Part shown: piece after piece, positions 1 through 11,968 of the stretch
How positions within the stretch are numbered: position 1 is the first letter of the stretch
How the letters are laid out: each line of letters starts with the position of its first letter
NCBI GenBank assembly: GCA_037954325.1
Contig: JBBMNZ010000001.1
Location: 1,935,765-1,999,764, forward strand
Direction: 5' to 3'
DNA: 64,000 nucleotides
Source: Fistularia commersonii
Lineage: Eukaryota; Chordata; Actinopteri; Syngnathiformes; Fistulariidae
Made by a program: the position numbers and the translations under genes
The notes under the pieces: generated by a model
The model's database searches: none
Told to the model about the DNA's origin: nothing
The model's input: only the letters and a program-made list of their open reading frames with translations

Positions 1-539
1 ATGAGGAAGTGAGGGGTGACAATCTTGGAAGAACACCTGGAAACTCTAGTTTCAGGTGAATTTGAAAATCCGAATTGTTTCCTGGAGCTGCAGTCCATCC
101 ATAACGCAGTGTAGATATTCATCGACCATCTGTCCAGTCTGGTCTGTTCATCTTTGGTTATTGAGACCAGATGTCACTCAATTTTTTTTCTCTGTGAGGT
201 TTTTTATTCGTGCATCTCCTGTTAGATATTTATAAAGGTTCTCGGTCATCCAGGTCATGGATGATGGTTTGCAAATCTTATGGTGACAACTGGAGGTTGA
301 GATGTGCAAAGTCTTCAAGAGGCAAAACTAAGTCCACTTGCCACGATAAGAGTTGGCAACCACCTATTGTTAGCCCTGCTGTTAGCAGGTTTGCTCCTGC
401 AGGAGCTAACCGGAACTAGCCTCACGCTAACACTCCACCAGCTCGTTGTTTTGAACGGGGCTCGCTTTGCACAGAAAGCGCTAGCAAAGAAAGTTACTAT
501 GGCTAACACGGCTAAGCTAGCGTGGATTTGAGACAAGTA

Positions 540-840
540 GAGTGACGTCAGGCCGGCCGCGGCCGCACTCTGATAGGACAACGACCTCCGCGCCGAACAC
601 TACCGCAGATTCAAGCTAAAGGATGAGAAAGTGTTTGTTTTCTCACCAGCCGGCGGAACACGGCGAAGGAGGCTCTGGTGACCGCCGCCATCTTTCCTCT
701 GTGACGCGGCGCCTGTACGCCCCTGGGAGCAGCCAATCAGCGCGCAGATACCTCCAGGCGGATTGCAACTTGTGGACAGCGCCCTCTAGCGGCCAATTGA
801 GGATTAGCAGCATGCACTTCAATCCCAGCCAATCATAGCT
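540..840. promoter_or_regulatory. GC-rich promoter region with CRE and CCAAT boxes
   Basis: This segment holds a perfect CRE palindrome (TGACGTCA, 542-549), a GC-rich run GGCCGGCCGCGGCCGC, the YY1-type ATG context at 685-695, and CCAAT boxes (AGCCAATCAG near 730-740 and another near 825-835). It is the likely promoter of the minus-strand exon at 647-691. Positions 1-540 would then be intron 1 of that gene; I see no other coding sequence there. Confidence 0.45.
647..691 (-). CDS. Candidate first coding exon of a minus-strand gene, possibly dbt
   Basis: On the minus strand an ATG at 691-689 sits in an AAGATGGCGGC context (YY1-type start motif) and opens 15 codons, MAAVTRASFAVFRRL, ending at a GTGAGA donor (646-641). 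The peptide is short, has arginines and no acidic residues, and looks like the start of a mitochondrial targeting sequence. Human DBT (E2 subunit of branched-chain ketoacid dehydrogenase) also begins MAAV with an Arg-rich presequence, and I recall it lying near RTCA. Upstream of the exon (to the right) are CCAAT boxes and GC-rich DNA, as expected for a promoter. The remaining exons would lie left of the window, so the identity is an inference; another nuclear-encoded mitochondrial protein or a non-coding first exon is possible. Confidence 0.4.
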
Positions 841-1640
841 TGCACTGGAGGGACTTCATCTCTCACTCTTGTCAGTAATACACTCTGCAGTTTATTTTAG
901 TGAAAAACACAAATCAGTCGTAGAAGTATGGCGTTGAATTGTTTAATTTACAGATGAATAAATGAATAAGATCATTTTCTCAGGGAAAAACAAGCAACTG
1001 TGCTGCCACCTCACTCAGGTCACCAGAACTGATACAACAAGAAATATGGTCTGTATTTCTTTATAAATAAACAAGCTGGGGATTTTTTTCTTCATTGACT
1101 AGATTTATGGATCAAGTTTAAAAAGCCCTTAAAGGCATATTATTTTGGTTTAAAAAAATACATTTTTTTATAGAAATTAATTTTCTCAATACATTTTTTG
1201 TGTTTAATTCAAGATTAGAAGATTCCTTGTCATATGTAAACGTGGAAACGTGTTTAACTGCACCGTCAAATATCCTCATTTTTCTGTTCACAATTAAGGT
1301 GATGTGCAATCCACTTAGTGCAATGTGCTGTAAGATAAGCAGACATAAACAAGTAATCGGAATATATATAGACAGATCGTAGGTGTATAGTTGCAAAGAA
1401 TAGAATGTTATTTCAAAGAATGTTATTAAATATGTTAATATATTTTTAGATCTGCACCTGCTGCTCTTGTGCACTTCTGGTTAGATGCTTGACTGCATTA
1501 CGTTGCCCTACACATGTCCATGTGCAATGAAACCAAACCTTAATCTAATTTAATAATTCAAACATGCATGCAATTTTGGATGATTTGTCAGATGGAAAAC
1601 AATAGATGACTCGACATAAATAGAAAGAAAGTTGGCATGA
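841..1640. other. AT-rich intergenic spacer, no gene seen
   Basis: AT-rich non-coding DNA between the left promoter region and the rtca promoter. The short open frames have no recognisable protein features and none is flanked by usable splice sites. No RNA gene was seen. Confidence 0.5.
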
Positions 1641-1816
1641 TGATAATGGTGGCGGTGACGTAGGGTTTATTTTGAAGGGGACCGGAAGTATTTCGGCTTC
1701 GTCACGTAGCTTGACTTGACGAAGTTGCCTGCAAAGAAGAAGCAAAAACAAAGTGCCGGCGGCAGCAGGCGACGAGGAAACACACCGGTACGACACAGCA
1801 ACGGTTCCGAGGGAAC
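1640..1816 (+). promoter_or_regulatory. rtca: rtca promoter and 5' UTR
   Basis: Directly upstream of the rtca ATG are a CRE-like GGTGACGTAG (about 1654-1663), an ETS/GABP-type ACCGGAAGTA (1681-1690) and a second TCACGTAG. This TATA-less architecture is typical of housekeeping genes. The transcription start is not determined. Confidence 0.45.
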
Positions 1817-4800
1817 ATGGAGTCCGCGGCGGTGGAGCTCGACGGCAGCGTGATGGAAGGAGTGAGTACCCCATCACACTTTAGCCACCGGGGCGAAGGC
1901 ACTTTAACTACGTGCTGCTCCGCGATGCTAACATGCTAAGACAGGCTAGCCGCGACCAGCCGGCTCCGAGCTCACTGTTGTCGGCTCTCCGACCGGCGTC
2001 CCCTCCCCTCTACCCTCCCACAGGGCGGGCAGATCCTGCGAGTCTCCGCGGCGCTCAGCTGCATCACTGGGTCTGCTGTTAAAATCTCCAAAATCCGAGC
2101 CGGCAGAAGCACGCCGGGACTGAGGTGAGTTAGCGGTACCCCGGCTAGCAGGCTAACGGTCATTAGCCTATTCATTACGGAGCTGCTAATGGGGAGCCAC
2201 CTGGTTTCACCGAGGCTGAACGAACACATGATCTCGGAAAGAGCGTGAAAATGAGAAAAGGAGCAAGAGAAAGTGTGAAAACATCTCCCCACCCACGATG
2301 AAGGGATTCTCTCTGACCTGCAAACAGCCTAGTCACAACTACTACAGACTTTTGTTAGCATCACAAGTCTCACCCCTTCCCACTCGTGGCTCACTGCACT
2401 TCCAATAAAGCTCTAAATGGCTCCGCTTATTAATGCCTGGAATTTAAACATCATTTGTAAAAGAGTTTATTTGAAAGGCTACCTTCAAAACGCCAAACAC
2501 CCTGGCTCGTACATCTCTGGTAATGACTGAGCACTTTCCCTCTTTGTCTTGTAAATCAAATGTGTAGTTAATGTTTGTCTGTTATCTGAATTTAGTTGGT
2601 TAGTTTCTGAATTCTTGCAGAGTTTTCACCCCGAAACTTGCTGATAATGGGGTGAATGTGTGTGTTTAGACCGCAGCACCTGAGTGGCCTGCAGCTGGTC
2701 TCAGACTTGTGCTCAGGTAGCCTGCAGGGTGCCACCATTGGCTCCACCGATGTCAGCCTGACGCCCGGGAAGATCAGATCCGGGAACCACACGGCTGATA
2801 CGCAGACGGCAGGGTGAGTGGGAGCGTCTGTTATTAAAACCAAATTTAATCTGCTTCATATCTCAGAAAAATCATCAATCACATCAGAGCAGGAAACACT
2901 TGAAAGGACGAGTGTTACTTTCATGAGAAAGGAGTTCAGAGCGTTACCTGTTCATTCCTCCAAGATGTATTTGTCGTAAATCGACCTAAAAGGAAGTGAT
3001 GAGCAAACATTGTCGACCTAAAACACTAACTGTGGTGTGTGTGTGTGTGTGTGTGTGTCAGGAGTGTGTGTCTACTACTACAGGTCGCCCTACCGTGTGC
3101 TCTGTATGCCGACGCCTCGTCACAACTGTGCCTGAAAGGTGGCACCAACGCCGAGATGGCGCCACAGATCGACTACACTGTGAAGGTACTGCGCGTTCTG
3201 CCGTTTCCACGGTGACACCAAACACGATCGCCGCGGTGATTCATTTCGGTTCCTTCTTCAGGTCTTCAAACCCATAGTGGAGAAGTTTGGAGTCCACTTT
3301 GACTGTGACATCAGAATGAGGTCAGCAAAAAGTCATTGCGCAATATAGTCATACACATCTGTGTGTGTGTGTTAATGTTGCGACTGTGTGTGTGTGTTTT
3401 CAGGGGGTTCTACCCCAAAGGCGGGGGTGAGTTGATGGTGACAGTAACCCCGGTCAAAGAGCTGCAGCCCATCTCGCTGACAGACAGGGGAACCATCACA
3501 AAGATCCACGGTCGGGCCTTTGTGGCCGGCGTCCTGCCCTTCAAAGTAAAGTTCCTTCTCATTCCTTTATCTCGGCGTTCTGTGACATCACGGGCAGATT
3601 GAGCCAATGGTGATCCGGGACCTCGTGACATTCACACCTTCTGATTTCCTGCGGCGGGTGACATTTTGAATGAGCAGAACCTCATCAGAGCCCAGATTAG
3701 TGTCAGGTCAAGATGTTGTCAGCTTCACTTTCCATGTAGAGCAGAACCCCTCTGATGTTGAGATAGAAGCCCCCCAGTCCGTCTGGGAGCGTTGTAGACG
3801 GGGAAAGCTTGACGCCGGTTGTTTTCTCCAGCTGGCGAAGGACATGTCGGCGGCCGCCGTGAGAACCATCAGGAAGGAAATCAAAGAGCTGTACATCAAT
3901 ATTCAGCCTCTGCAGGAGAAGGAAAAGGCCTACGGGAACGGCAACGGTATCATGTAAGCTCCGCCCACAGCACTTCCTGACATCATGGCGCTAAAGCTAA
4001 CATGCTAATCTGTTCATGAGAAAGATCGGTCTTGTGTTCGGAAGGAGAGATTTCACGTTATTGAAAGGAAAATCACCATGAAATCATTTCGGCTCGTGTG
4101 GCTCGGCCTCTACGCATGGGTCCGTTGGAGGTGCGACCATCTTGTTTCATTGTGTTGACGAGGTGTGTGTGTGTTTTTTTTCTAGAATTATTGCTGAGTC
4201 GTCCACAGGATGTCTCTTCGCTGGCTCAGCTCTCGGGAAGAAAGGTGAGCGAGAGTCTCCTTGCTTCAGCATCGTGGCTTTCCAGTAATCGGCCACACAC
4301 ACACACACACAATAACTGGTTCTAGAGCGTGAGCACCAAAACAAACTCCAAGTTCCCATCGGAACGCTTTGTTTCTGGGTTGAAGAAGAGCATCGGCGCC
4401 CTCTAGTGGTAGTTTAGCTTCTCACCGGACGTTCCTGTTATCAGTCAGATCTCCATCAGGGAACTCTACCTGCTGATCGATCGGAATCAGCTTCTACTCG
4501 GCATTCCATCATCAGTGTTTGGCAGCAGGCGGCTCCCATCTCTAACCCTGTGTGTGTGTCAGGTGTGTATGCAGACAAGGTGGGGATAGAAGCTGCCGAG
4601 ATGCTACTGAGGAACATCCGACATCACGGCTGCGTGGACGAGTTCCTGCAGGACCAGGTGTGTTTCGGAGACTCGGACTAGACGATTACTTTTCCAGCAG
4701 TACCTGACCTTTGACCTCCCGCTCCCACCCCTCGCAGCTCATCGTCTTCATGGCGTTGGCGAAGGGGACGTCTCGGATCCGGACAGGAGCCGTGACGCTG

Positions 4801-4876
4801 CACACGCAGACGGCCATCCACATGGCGGAGCAGCTGACGGAGGTTTGTGATTCAAGGCTGTCTGGGTCTGATGTTT

Positions 4877-4910
<34 letters not shown>

Positions 4911-5055
4911 TTGTCTAATGTCATCAACTTTCATTGGTTTTTTTTTCTGTTTTAAGGCAAAGTTCTCAATAACGAAGTGTGAGGACGAGCTGAGCAGCAA
5001 CGTCACCTACATTATCGAGTGTCAAGGGTCAGGTGTGGTCAACCCTAACCTGTAG
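1817..5055 (+). CDS. rtca: RNA 3'-terminal phosphate cyclase (RtcA)
   Basis: Eleven coding exons: 1817-1861, 2024-2124, 2670-2813, 3062-3185, 3262-3320, 3404-3545, 3832-3953, 4186-4244, 4563-4657, 4738-4842, 4957-5055. Joined they give 1,095 nt and 364 aa, close to the human protein (366 aa), and every junction is GT-AG. The enzyme converts an RNA 3'-phosphate to a 2',3'-cyclic phosphate using ATP through a covalent enzyme-AMP (histidine) intermediate. Family landmarks are the N-terminal VELDGSVMEGGGQILR, the RAGRSTPGL segment, LKGGTNAEMAPQIDY, GFYPKGGGE, and LHTQTAIHMAEQ near the C-terminus. His319 in that last segment aligns with the nucleotidylated histidine of bacterial RtcA. The C-terminus IECQGSGVVNPNL matches the vertebrate enzymes. 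Acceptors of exons 4, 6 and 9 are preceded by GT repeats. The start is chosen by homology and as the first ATG. Confidence 0.96.
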
Positions 5056-5266
5056 ATGTTTACATGCACACACACACACAAACAATGCCTCAAACACACC
5101 ATTAAAGCATGTTCGACTCCCTTAAAGGTACTCCTGTTCTTCAGTCTCCACTGTTTCGTCAAACAGGAACACACACACACACACACACACCCTTGGAAGC
5201 TGCTCCGACATAACTGACCCTCTCAGCCTCTGTGTCTCAGGGTTTTTTTTTCCAAGTGTAATAATC

Positions 5267-5272
5267 AATAAA
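5267..5272 (+). terminator. rtca: rtca polyadenylation signal
   Basis: AATAAA 212 bp after the rtca stop codon, followed by T/GT-rich sequence. An alternative ATTAAA lies nearer the stop, around 5101-5106. Confidence 0.6.
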
Positions 5273-5494
5273 CTGATCAATTAATGGATCTGTGTGTGTT
5301 GCTTCATTTCTGATCTCACAATTATATTTCTGTCTCTACAGTTTCTTTGTTTCCTTCAGGTTATTTTTGTTTAGTGACTTCCGTCTACTTTCTTTAAAAC
5401 AAAAAAAAAGAAATACAAGGGAAAGTGCAAACTGGAAAACTGGAATCTGTAGAAATACAAATATGAACAAACCTTTATTTTTTAAATGGAAATA

Positions 5495-6099
5495 CAGTGG
5501 TCCCATAAGATATGAATTTAATTCCTTCCAGAAGTGGGTTTGTATGTTTGGTAATTTATTATTCATTTGTTTTCATATTTTGAATGATTTTTCCCTGTTT
5601 AAAGTAACAAAACAAACTAATTTGTTCCAACCAGCAATTATATTCACGCGCAATATCAATCATTTGTACACCATGTTTGTGCTTCACCATTATTTTGTGC
5701 TTAATTTCCATAGAAAGCATCTTCTTTCCAGGTTCATCACTCTTTCTTAGGGCCTGTGATCATTATTAAAAAAAAAAATAACCACAAAAGATATAAAATG
5801 ATGCCACACTAGGGAGAGGAAGACAACACGAGATCTGCATACTGTACCAACTACCTGGACCAAGTTCTTCAAGGAGAGGGATGAGTGGCGCCAATTCAGA
5901 AGCTGCACTGGTGTCATGAAGCGTACTCAAGTTTACTTGGCATGTACCATGCGGATTTCCAATTTTGATTTTTTTTTCACTTTAGTATTTGTATCATGAC
6001 ACTTTTTATTGTATTTCAAGAATAAAGTTTGTTTGAATTGTGCTTTGTGTCTTAAAATAAAATTGTGTATAGAATGATTTGTATCTTGAGGGGGCACTG
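5495..6099. mobile_element. Non-autonomous inverted-repeat DNA transposon (MITE), degenerate
   Basis: The left end begins CAGTGGTCCCATAAGATATG (5495). The right end, read on the minus strand, begins CAGTGCCCCCTCAAGATACA (6099). The two match over about 28 bp with several mismatches, giving terminal inverted repeats around a 605-bp AT-rich interior with no transposase. I could not identify an unambiguous target-site duplication, so the superfamily is unassigned. The short open frames inside it are not genes. Confidence 0.55.
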
Positions 6100-6769
6100 T
6101 TCATGAAATCACCCAGTAAATAAGATAAACCTCATATTTTGAAAACAGGTCCATAAAGACGGTCCTCTCTTTCTCTCCATCTTTCCGTCCACATGTTCAA
6201 GTCAATGCTTTGTAGTCTGCGTGAGTTAACCAGGTGACCTCTGGTTTGGCCCCTCCCTTTTTCCGTGACATCACAGACTTGTGACCTGGAAGTGTGTTGA
6301 AACCCGAGTGTCTGTAAAGTCACACCTGGAGCCAAGAGAAACCCGAGCTGGGTCACCTGACACCCAGGCCAGGTCCTGGTCCCGCAGTCCGCCGCTGGCC
6401 CTGCAGCATGGAGGACGGGGCCTGGAGGCTGCAGCAGGACCGGGGACCGGGACCTGCACTCGCACCTGGACCAGTACAGAACTGTGTTTGGATCTCCTTG
6501 ATTGCGGGTGAGTGTGGCATCAACCCCCCCGCGGACAGGTAATGGCTCGCTGTCTCATGTTTAAAAGCGTCCCAGTCCACCTGGACGGACCGCCATGATG
6601 AAAAAAAAACGTCCGTTGGTCAAAAATGTTTATTTGTTGGAAAATGTTATTGACTGACTGGAACTATAAAACAAACGGAAAACTAAAAATATAATTTAGA
6701 ATTAAACCACTGGGCCGATAGAATGAGTGACCTTTGACCTCCTGGACTGTTGCACTCCTCCAATATCAA

Positions 6770-7060
6770 CAGAGGGTCAACATGGCACATCAGTGGTCGA
6801 GCTCCTGCCTCACAGAGGAAATCTTCCAGGTTCTGATTCAGTGATGGACTGGCTTCTCCCTGTGTGCTTTCTCCATTTTCTCCTGCCGGGGTTCTCTCCA
6901 GGTTCTCAGTCTTCTTCCCACAGTTCAAAATTGGTCAGTAGGTTAACTGAAGACTTTAAAATGTCTTTGTCTGTGGATGCAAGACTGAATGGCTGGATGT
7001 CTTCATGATTGACAGCCGACCCGCCCTGGTTGAGCCCTGCCTCTCGCTACCGTGACACTT
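6770..7060 (+). repeat. Degenerate copy of a dispersed fish repeat
   Basis: The stretch resembles the very common teleost repeat that runs through words such as GGTTCTCTCCAGGTTCTC, CTTCTTCCCACAGTTC and a PBX-like TGATTGACAG (7006-7015) to a CCTGCCTCTCGC tail. A related fragment lies at about 25340-25430, just before the 20-bp minisatellite. Identification is by resemblance only. Confidence 0.45.
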
Positions 7061-7258
7061 ATATTACATGTCAATAGATAAATCACAAAATTTAATGTCT
7101 AAATGTTTTTTTTTTAATGTCCACACCTTATTTGGGATTGATAACAAAAGTATTTTTTATTTAGATTTTTTTGTTTTCTTTTTTTTGTTTCCTTTTCTTG
7201 AAACAGCTGTTTAGTTTCCATGTCATTTGTCGCTCATGGAGTTTTGAAAAGGATCCCG

Positions 7259-7320
7259 TGCAGTTGCAGGTCTCAGTAATCAGGAAATTGCAGTTGCAGG
7301 CCTAAGTAATCAGGAAATTA
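7259..7320. repeat. Two-copy tandem duplication of about 30 bp
   Basis: The block beginning GCAGTTGCAGG and ending AATCAGGAAATT occurs twice in a row with two or three differences. Confidence 0.7.
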
Positions 7321-7689
7321 GCTGAAAAGTTCAGTGAATCACAACTTTGACTGGATTAAATATATATCGGTTTATATAAGAGAGTACATTTTAAAAAAAT
7401 ATATATTTTTAACTTTGTTGAAACAACATTATACTTGTCATTCATATCAGTTATACTTCTATTTAAAAGATTGACTGTGAAACAATCAAGAAAAATACTT
7501 GGATTTATTTTGTCTCAGTTATTTTCTTGTAATTCATATATTTCTGTTCCTAATCCATTGATATAATATGCCAAAAAGGTATGGGTTAATGCTCTTTTGC
7601 AGCAACGGGGCAATTCAGTCTGAATTTTAAGATGAACACGGACTGCATGACTACGGCTGAATCCGATTAAACTATCAAGTCATGTGGAG

Positions 7690-7945
7690 TCAGGTTTTAT
7701 TTACATGGCGCCGAATCACAATCCAGTCGTCTGATGACACTTTTCACATAGAGCGGGTCGGGATCGCACTCTTGAGATATTCTACAGAAACCCAGCACCG
7801 CCCCATGAACTGGCAATACTGCTTTTAACGGGATGGAAAAGTTGGACGGATCCAAGCGCAATGTGGGCCGCCTTCTGTCTCGACCGGTTGGGGTAGAAAG
7901 AGAGGACAGAGGTAAAAGTGCAAGAGTGTGACTGAGGCAGAGGTG
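7690..7945 (+). repeat. Degenerate copy of a common teleost interspersed repeat
   Basis: Landmarks of a widespread fish repeat are visible in order: a segment around CTACAGAAACCCAGC, a CTTTTAACGGGA segment, then GGGCCGCCTTCTGTCTCGACC followed by GGTTGGGGTAGAAAGAGAGG. An open frame on the opposite strand (7697-7984) is a by-product of the repeat. Confidence 0.5.
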
Positions 7946-8099
7946 GGTATGAGGGTTGTGAGGAACAGGACCAAACAATCTCATACTAATAATAGCAGAA
8001 GCGGCAACAGTTACGCGTTAATGGACGACCTGATACAAAAATAGCTTTAATTTTCATATGAGAGACAAATAGTGGCCGCTTGGCAGAGCTGTCCGACTG

Positions 8100-8315
8100 C
8101 TTCTACTGAGATATGATAAACAAAAAATAAACAAATAAAACACCCCCAGTCTGCATCCAACATCCCACAGTCCTTTCCTCAATCACATACCGCACCCCCT
8201 GGCCAGTCACATCTCTGTGACATATTAAGTATAATTCTTTGTACTTTTGGGTCAATTTCAATGCTCTGTATGTGTTAACATATGGCAGTATTGACAATAA
8301 AGTTGACTTGGACTC
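8100..8315 (+). mobile_element. Possible 3' tail of a LINE
   Basis: The end of this segment, ATTGACAATAAAGTTGACTT, resembles the 3' ends of vertebrate LINEs that finish in a degenerate AATAAAGTTGACTTG tail. No coding part is attached. Confidence 0.3.
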
Positions 8316-8399
8316 GATCGCACGTAGAGAATCCACAAATTTCAGGTTGGGTTTGTTTGTTTATTTGTTTGTTTGTTTGTTGCATCCATGATTCCATCT

Positions 8400-8920
8400 C
8401 CGGACAAGTCGGTTTTGTTGTTGTTCGTTTTCACTTCCTGGTTTGTGTGCGCGAGCTCGTGCCTGAGCGGCGCGTGAGGGCAGCGCCGCCCGAGCTGCCC
8501 CGCGATTGGCTGCGGTTGCTACGCGCCCGTCGCCATGGCAACGTTTCTCAAGGAGGGACTTACTCAATCAGAGTTTCAGACTTTCGGAGCGTCGTCAAGC
8601 CGCCCGTGGCGGTGGGGTGCTAACATGCTAAACCGGGACCATTTACCGGTTAAATACCGTCAAATTAACCGACGAAAGCGGTAGAGAACAAACCCACCGC
8701 GCCGGAGCAGCCGTCGCGGAAGAAAATGGGAAACTGAGGACCAAGTTTTTCAACTTTTTAAACGAGTGTCCGCTCGGCCGCCCGCTAGCTGCCTCCTAGC
8801 CGGCTAACGGCTAATTGGGTTGCCGAGCAGGTGGAAAAGTTCCGCGGCTTCCAGGAATTAGACGGATCCATGACGGTGGAGGGAGTCAGACATTCGCCGA
8901 TCTTGTCCGCCTTGTTCAGG
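8400..8920 (+). promoter_or_regulatory. cdc14a: cdc14a promoter and 5' UTR with an RFX X-box
   Basis: A CpG-rich segment upstream of cdc14a. It contains GCGATTGGCTGCG (inverted CCAAT, about 8500-8512) and GTCGCCATGGCAAC at 8529-8542, a match to the RFX X-box consensus, about 380 bp before the ATG. RFX factors are known activators of ciliary genes. In-frame upstream ATGs occur at 8831 and 8870; the start at 8921 is preferred by homology. Confidence 0.55.
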
Positions 8921-11899
8921 ATGGCCGAGGACGTCGAGCCGCTGGCGGCCGCGGAGTTTATCCGAGGTACGGAAAGCCGGAGAAAAAGCGTTACAGCGCC
9001 GCGGGATTTAATCCGGAATTTAAAAAAAATCCAGCGAGAAGTGAACGGTGGGGGGGAAGTTTCAGTATTACTGGGTGGTTAAACATGGCTAGTTTGGGTT
9101 AGTCGTTAAAGTTGTTTATGCTAATTCATCAGTTATTTGAAATTAAAAAGTAAAAAAAATGGGTCGGATAAGAATTTGTTGGAGAAACCCTCATTTTCTG
9201 TTATAGCAAGAGACTATAGTTCAGTTCACATTTTCAAACATTAAATGAGTAAAGCGTTAAGTAAAACTAAATAAACTATCAAAAAATAACTGATTGCAGG
9301 CAGTCGTTTCTTTTTTCTTATTTTCATGCAGTTGTTATCATAAACCTATTAGTTGATTGATCGTTAACTGCCTGATCTGAATCATAGCAGGGATTCAAAG
9401 CATCATCAATATCAGAAGCAAACTGGATGATTTGACGATTGATCAGGGATCGAGCGATGACCTGGTCAAAAGCCAGTGACAAAAAGCCAGAAGTTTCAAA
9501 TTCTAGCAAACCTGTGGGATTTAATAATCAATTTTTATAATGCCACGGCAGAAAATACATTTTTACACCAATCATGATCAATGTCTTCAAATTCATATGT
9601 TTCGGCTTTTGACTGAAACTGAATGGTAGGAATAAAGAGAAAAAAAGACGCGATGAGGCTCTAATTTTGATTTAAAATAATTAAATGTTCCCGGTGGATC
9701 TGAGCAGTGAGGAAGACTGCTCACTGCTTTACTTCCCTATTTTTTGAAGGGGGGGTTGAATACTTGTAAATCCTTGCAGCAAATTATCCATTGACCCGGC
9801 AAGGCTTGACCCTGATCAGGGTGCAGTCACCTGAGTCGCAGGGAGCGGTCAGGGGTTCAGTGTCTTGTAGCATCTATTTTCTATGTTATTTCTTATTCCT
9901 CTTTGTCCTTTTCTAATTTTCCAGTGTTGTCCTCTCATTTTCTGCTGTATTTCATTTACTGTCCCGCAGTCATAATTGGGTTTTATTTCAGTAGACGTGG
10001 CTTTCCCGACTAGTATTCCGGTTTGCCCCGACACGACCGAGCTCGCGGTGTGACAGCCAGACGGGGACTGATCCTCCAGCCTGTTATATTCAGCTGGTAG
10101 TCACAGTCAAGATCTGCTTTGGTCTAATCCCTACATGTAATGCTACTTTTGGCCATCAGAGGCTTTACCGAGCCTGTGATTGAAATGCAGTTAAATAAAT
10201 CTTGTAAATGTGTCTTTTCCATGTGGTTCTCCCCCCTCGGGGCTCTTGGTCATCCCTGACCTGACACTGGTCTGACTAAACCTGTATGCCCACCGCAGAG
10301 CGGCTATACTTCGCCACGTTACGCAGCAAACCCAAAAGCACGGCCAACACGCACTACTTCTGCACCGACGACGAGTTTGTCTACGAAAAGTAAGTGTTGT
10401 GCAGCAGGAAAACAGAATGTAACATCACTTCCTGTCTGCTACTGGCTATCAGATGCTCTTTTTTTTTGTGTCCAGTTTCTATGCAGATTTTGGACCCCTG
10501 AACCTGGCCATGTTGTTCAGATACTGCTGCAAGCTCAACAAGAAGCTGAAGGTACACATAGATACAGCGTCCTCTCACCCCTCGTGCTGGAGGAGTTACA
10601 ATGTGAACCCCAGTGTGTAAACTCATGATGTACTACACGGTGGCATTGTCACACCTCCAGATGTATGCGCCTGTGGGTTGTGTCACTGCGGTGATTACAT
10701 TCCTCAGCTGTAGTGTTGTCCGTTGCCATGGGGACAGCTCGACCAACCGGTCTGGATTCCCTTAAGTATCTCGAATGCAAGTTTCGGCTGTTGTGTAACA
10801 CCCTGCCTGGCTGACAGCACAAGGGGTCGGAGGTTTCCTCACCTGCGTCCTGGGTTGTGAAGTGAATCATCACCACCTCCAAGGTGATGGTTGTAGGGGG
10901 CGCCGTCCAGACCATCTCTTCCCCGTGTTCTTATTATCGATACGGTGGGACATTTTTGCTGCGTTCACACGCTTCTGGGATGCTTCCCTTTCCAGAGGTG
11001 AGGAGTTGTTCTTCCTGCTGCAGTGCGGTCACGTGCCCGATGTTTGTGCGAGTCCGACCTCATGCAGCAAATACTTTTCCGACACGAGAATTTGGAAATT
11101 GATTTAGCTGATTATTCCGAGGTCATGTGAATGCTGCGGTGAAATGTCCCATATTGGCAGCCTCTAGTGCAATGAGCTAGGATACATTAGTTTGTGACTG
11201 ACCCTCAAATGGATACTGATTTTCACTGAATTTCTGCCCAAGACCAGAGAAATGGATTAAAAAAAAAAAAAAAAAGCTAAACTTTTGACTTGGATAGATA
11301 TCAACATTAATGGCATTGCAGTGTAATCAGTGTCATTTGTTGAGACGTCATAATTCAGACTCTTAATATTTCAGATCGCCAATTTACCTAGTTATAAATA
11401 ACACAGTGAAGATACACCAAAGTATCTGGAATTTAGAACAAATATATGTATTCACAAACATGTCCGACTATATTACTTTTATTAAATGTATCAAAGTATA
11501 AATACTTCATGGTGGGTTCAAGTTATCAACAAAGAAGATAATCAGTGCTGATGTCCAGAATGTTCCTGTGACAAATGATGGCTGAACAATAGGAGAGACT
11601 CAGAAGCAGAGAAGAAGCTTCATCCTGCAGGGTGACATGTTCCAGACCCTCGATAATGAGATCTGGAGGACTCTCAGCTCTCTGTCACTGTCTGCGTCAC
11701 CCTGTCAGGTCCCTGTTAGACCCTCATCCTCTTCACACACATTCCCTGTCACTGATGTATGTGTGTGTGTGTGTGTGTATGTGTGTGTGTGTGTGTGTGC
11801 AGTCATTCACTTTGACCAGGAAAAGGATTGTCCATTATACCAGCTTTGACCAGAGGAAGAGATCCAATGCTGCAGTGCTGATTGGAGGCTACGCGGTAA

Positions 11900-11968
<69 letters not shown>

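Noticed and set aside
1118..1474. 118-codon minus-strand frame
   Set aside because: AT-rich random frame with no motif, no neighbouring exons and no promoter.
5292..5750. 152-codon plus-strand frame after rtca
   Set aside because: It crosses the left end of the inverted-repeat transposon, is AT-driven, and resembles no protein.
8831..8920. Upstream in-frame starts for cdc14a (8831, 8870)
   Set aside because: The ATG at 8921 (MAEDVEPLAAAEFIRERLYF) aligns with the known CDC14A start; the upstream residues have no match.
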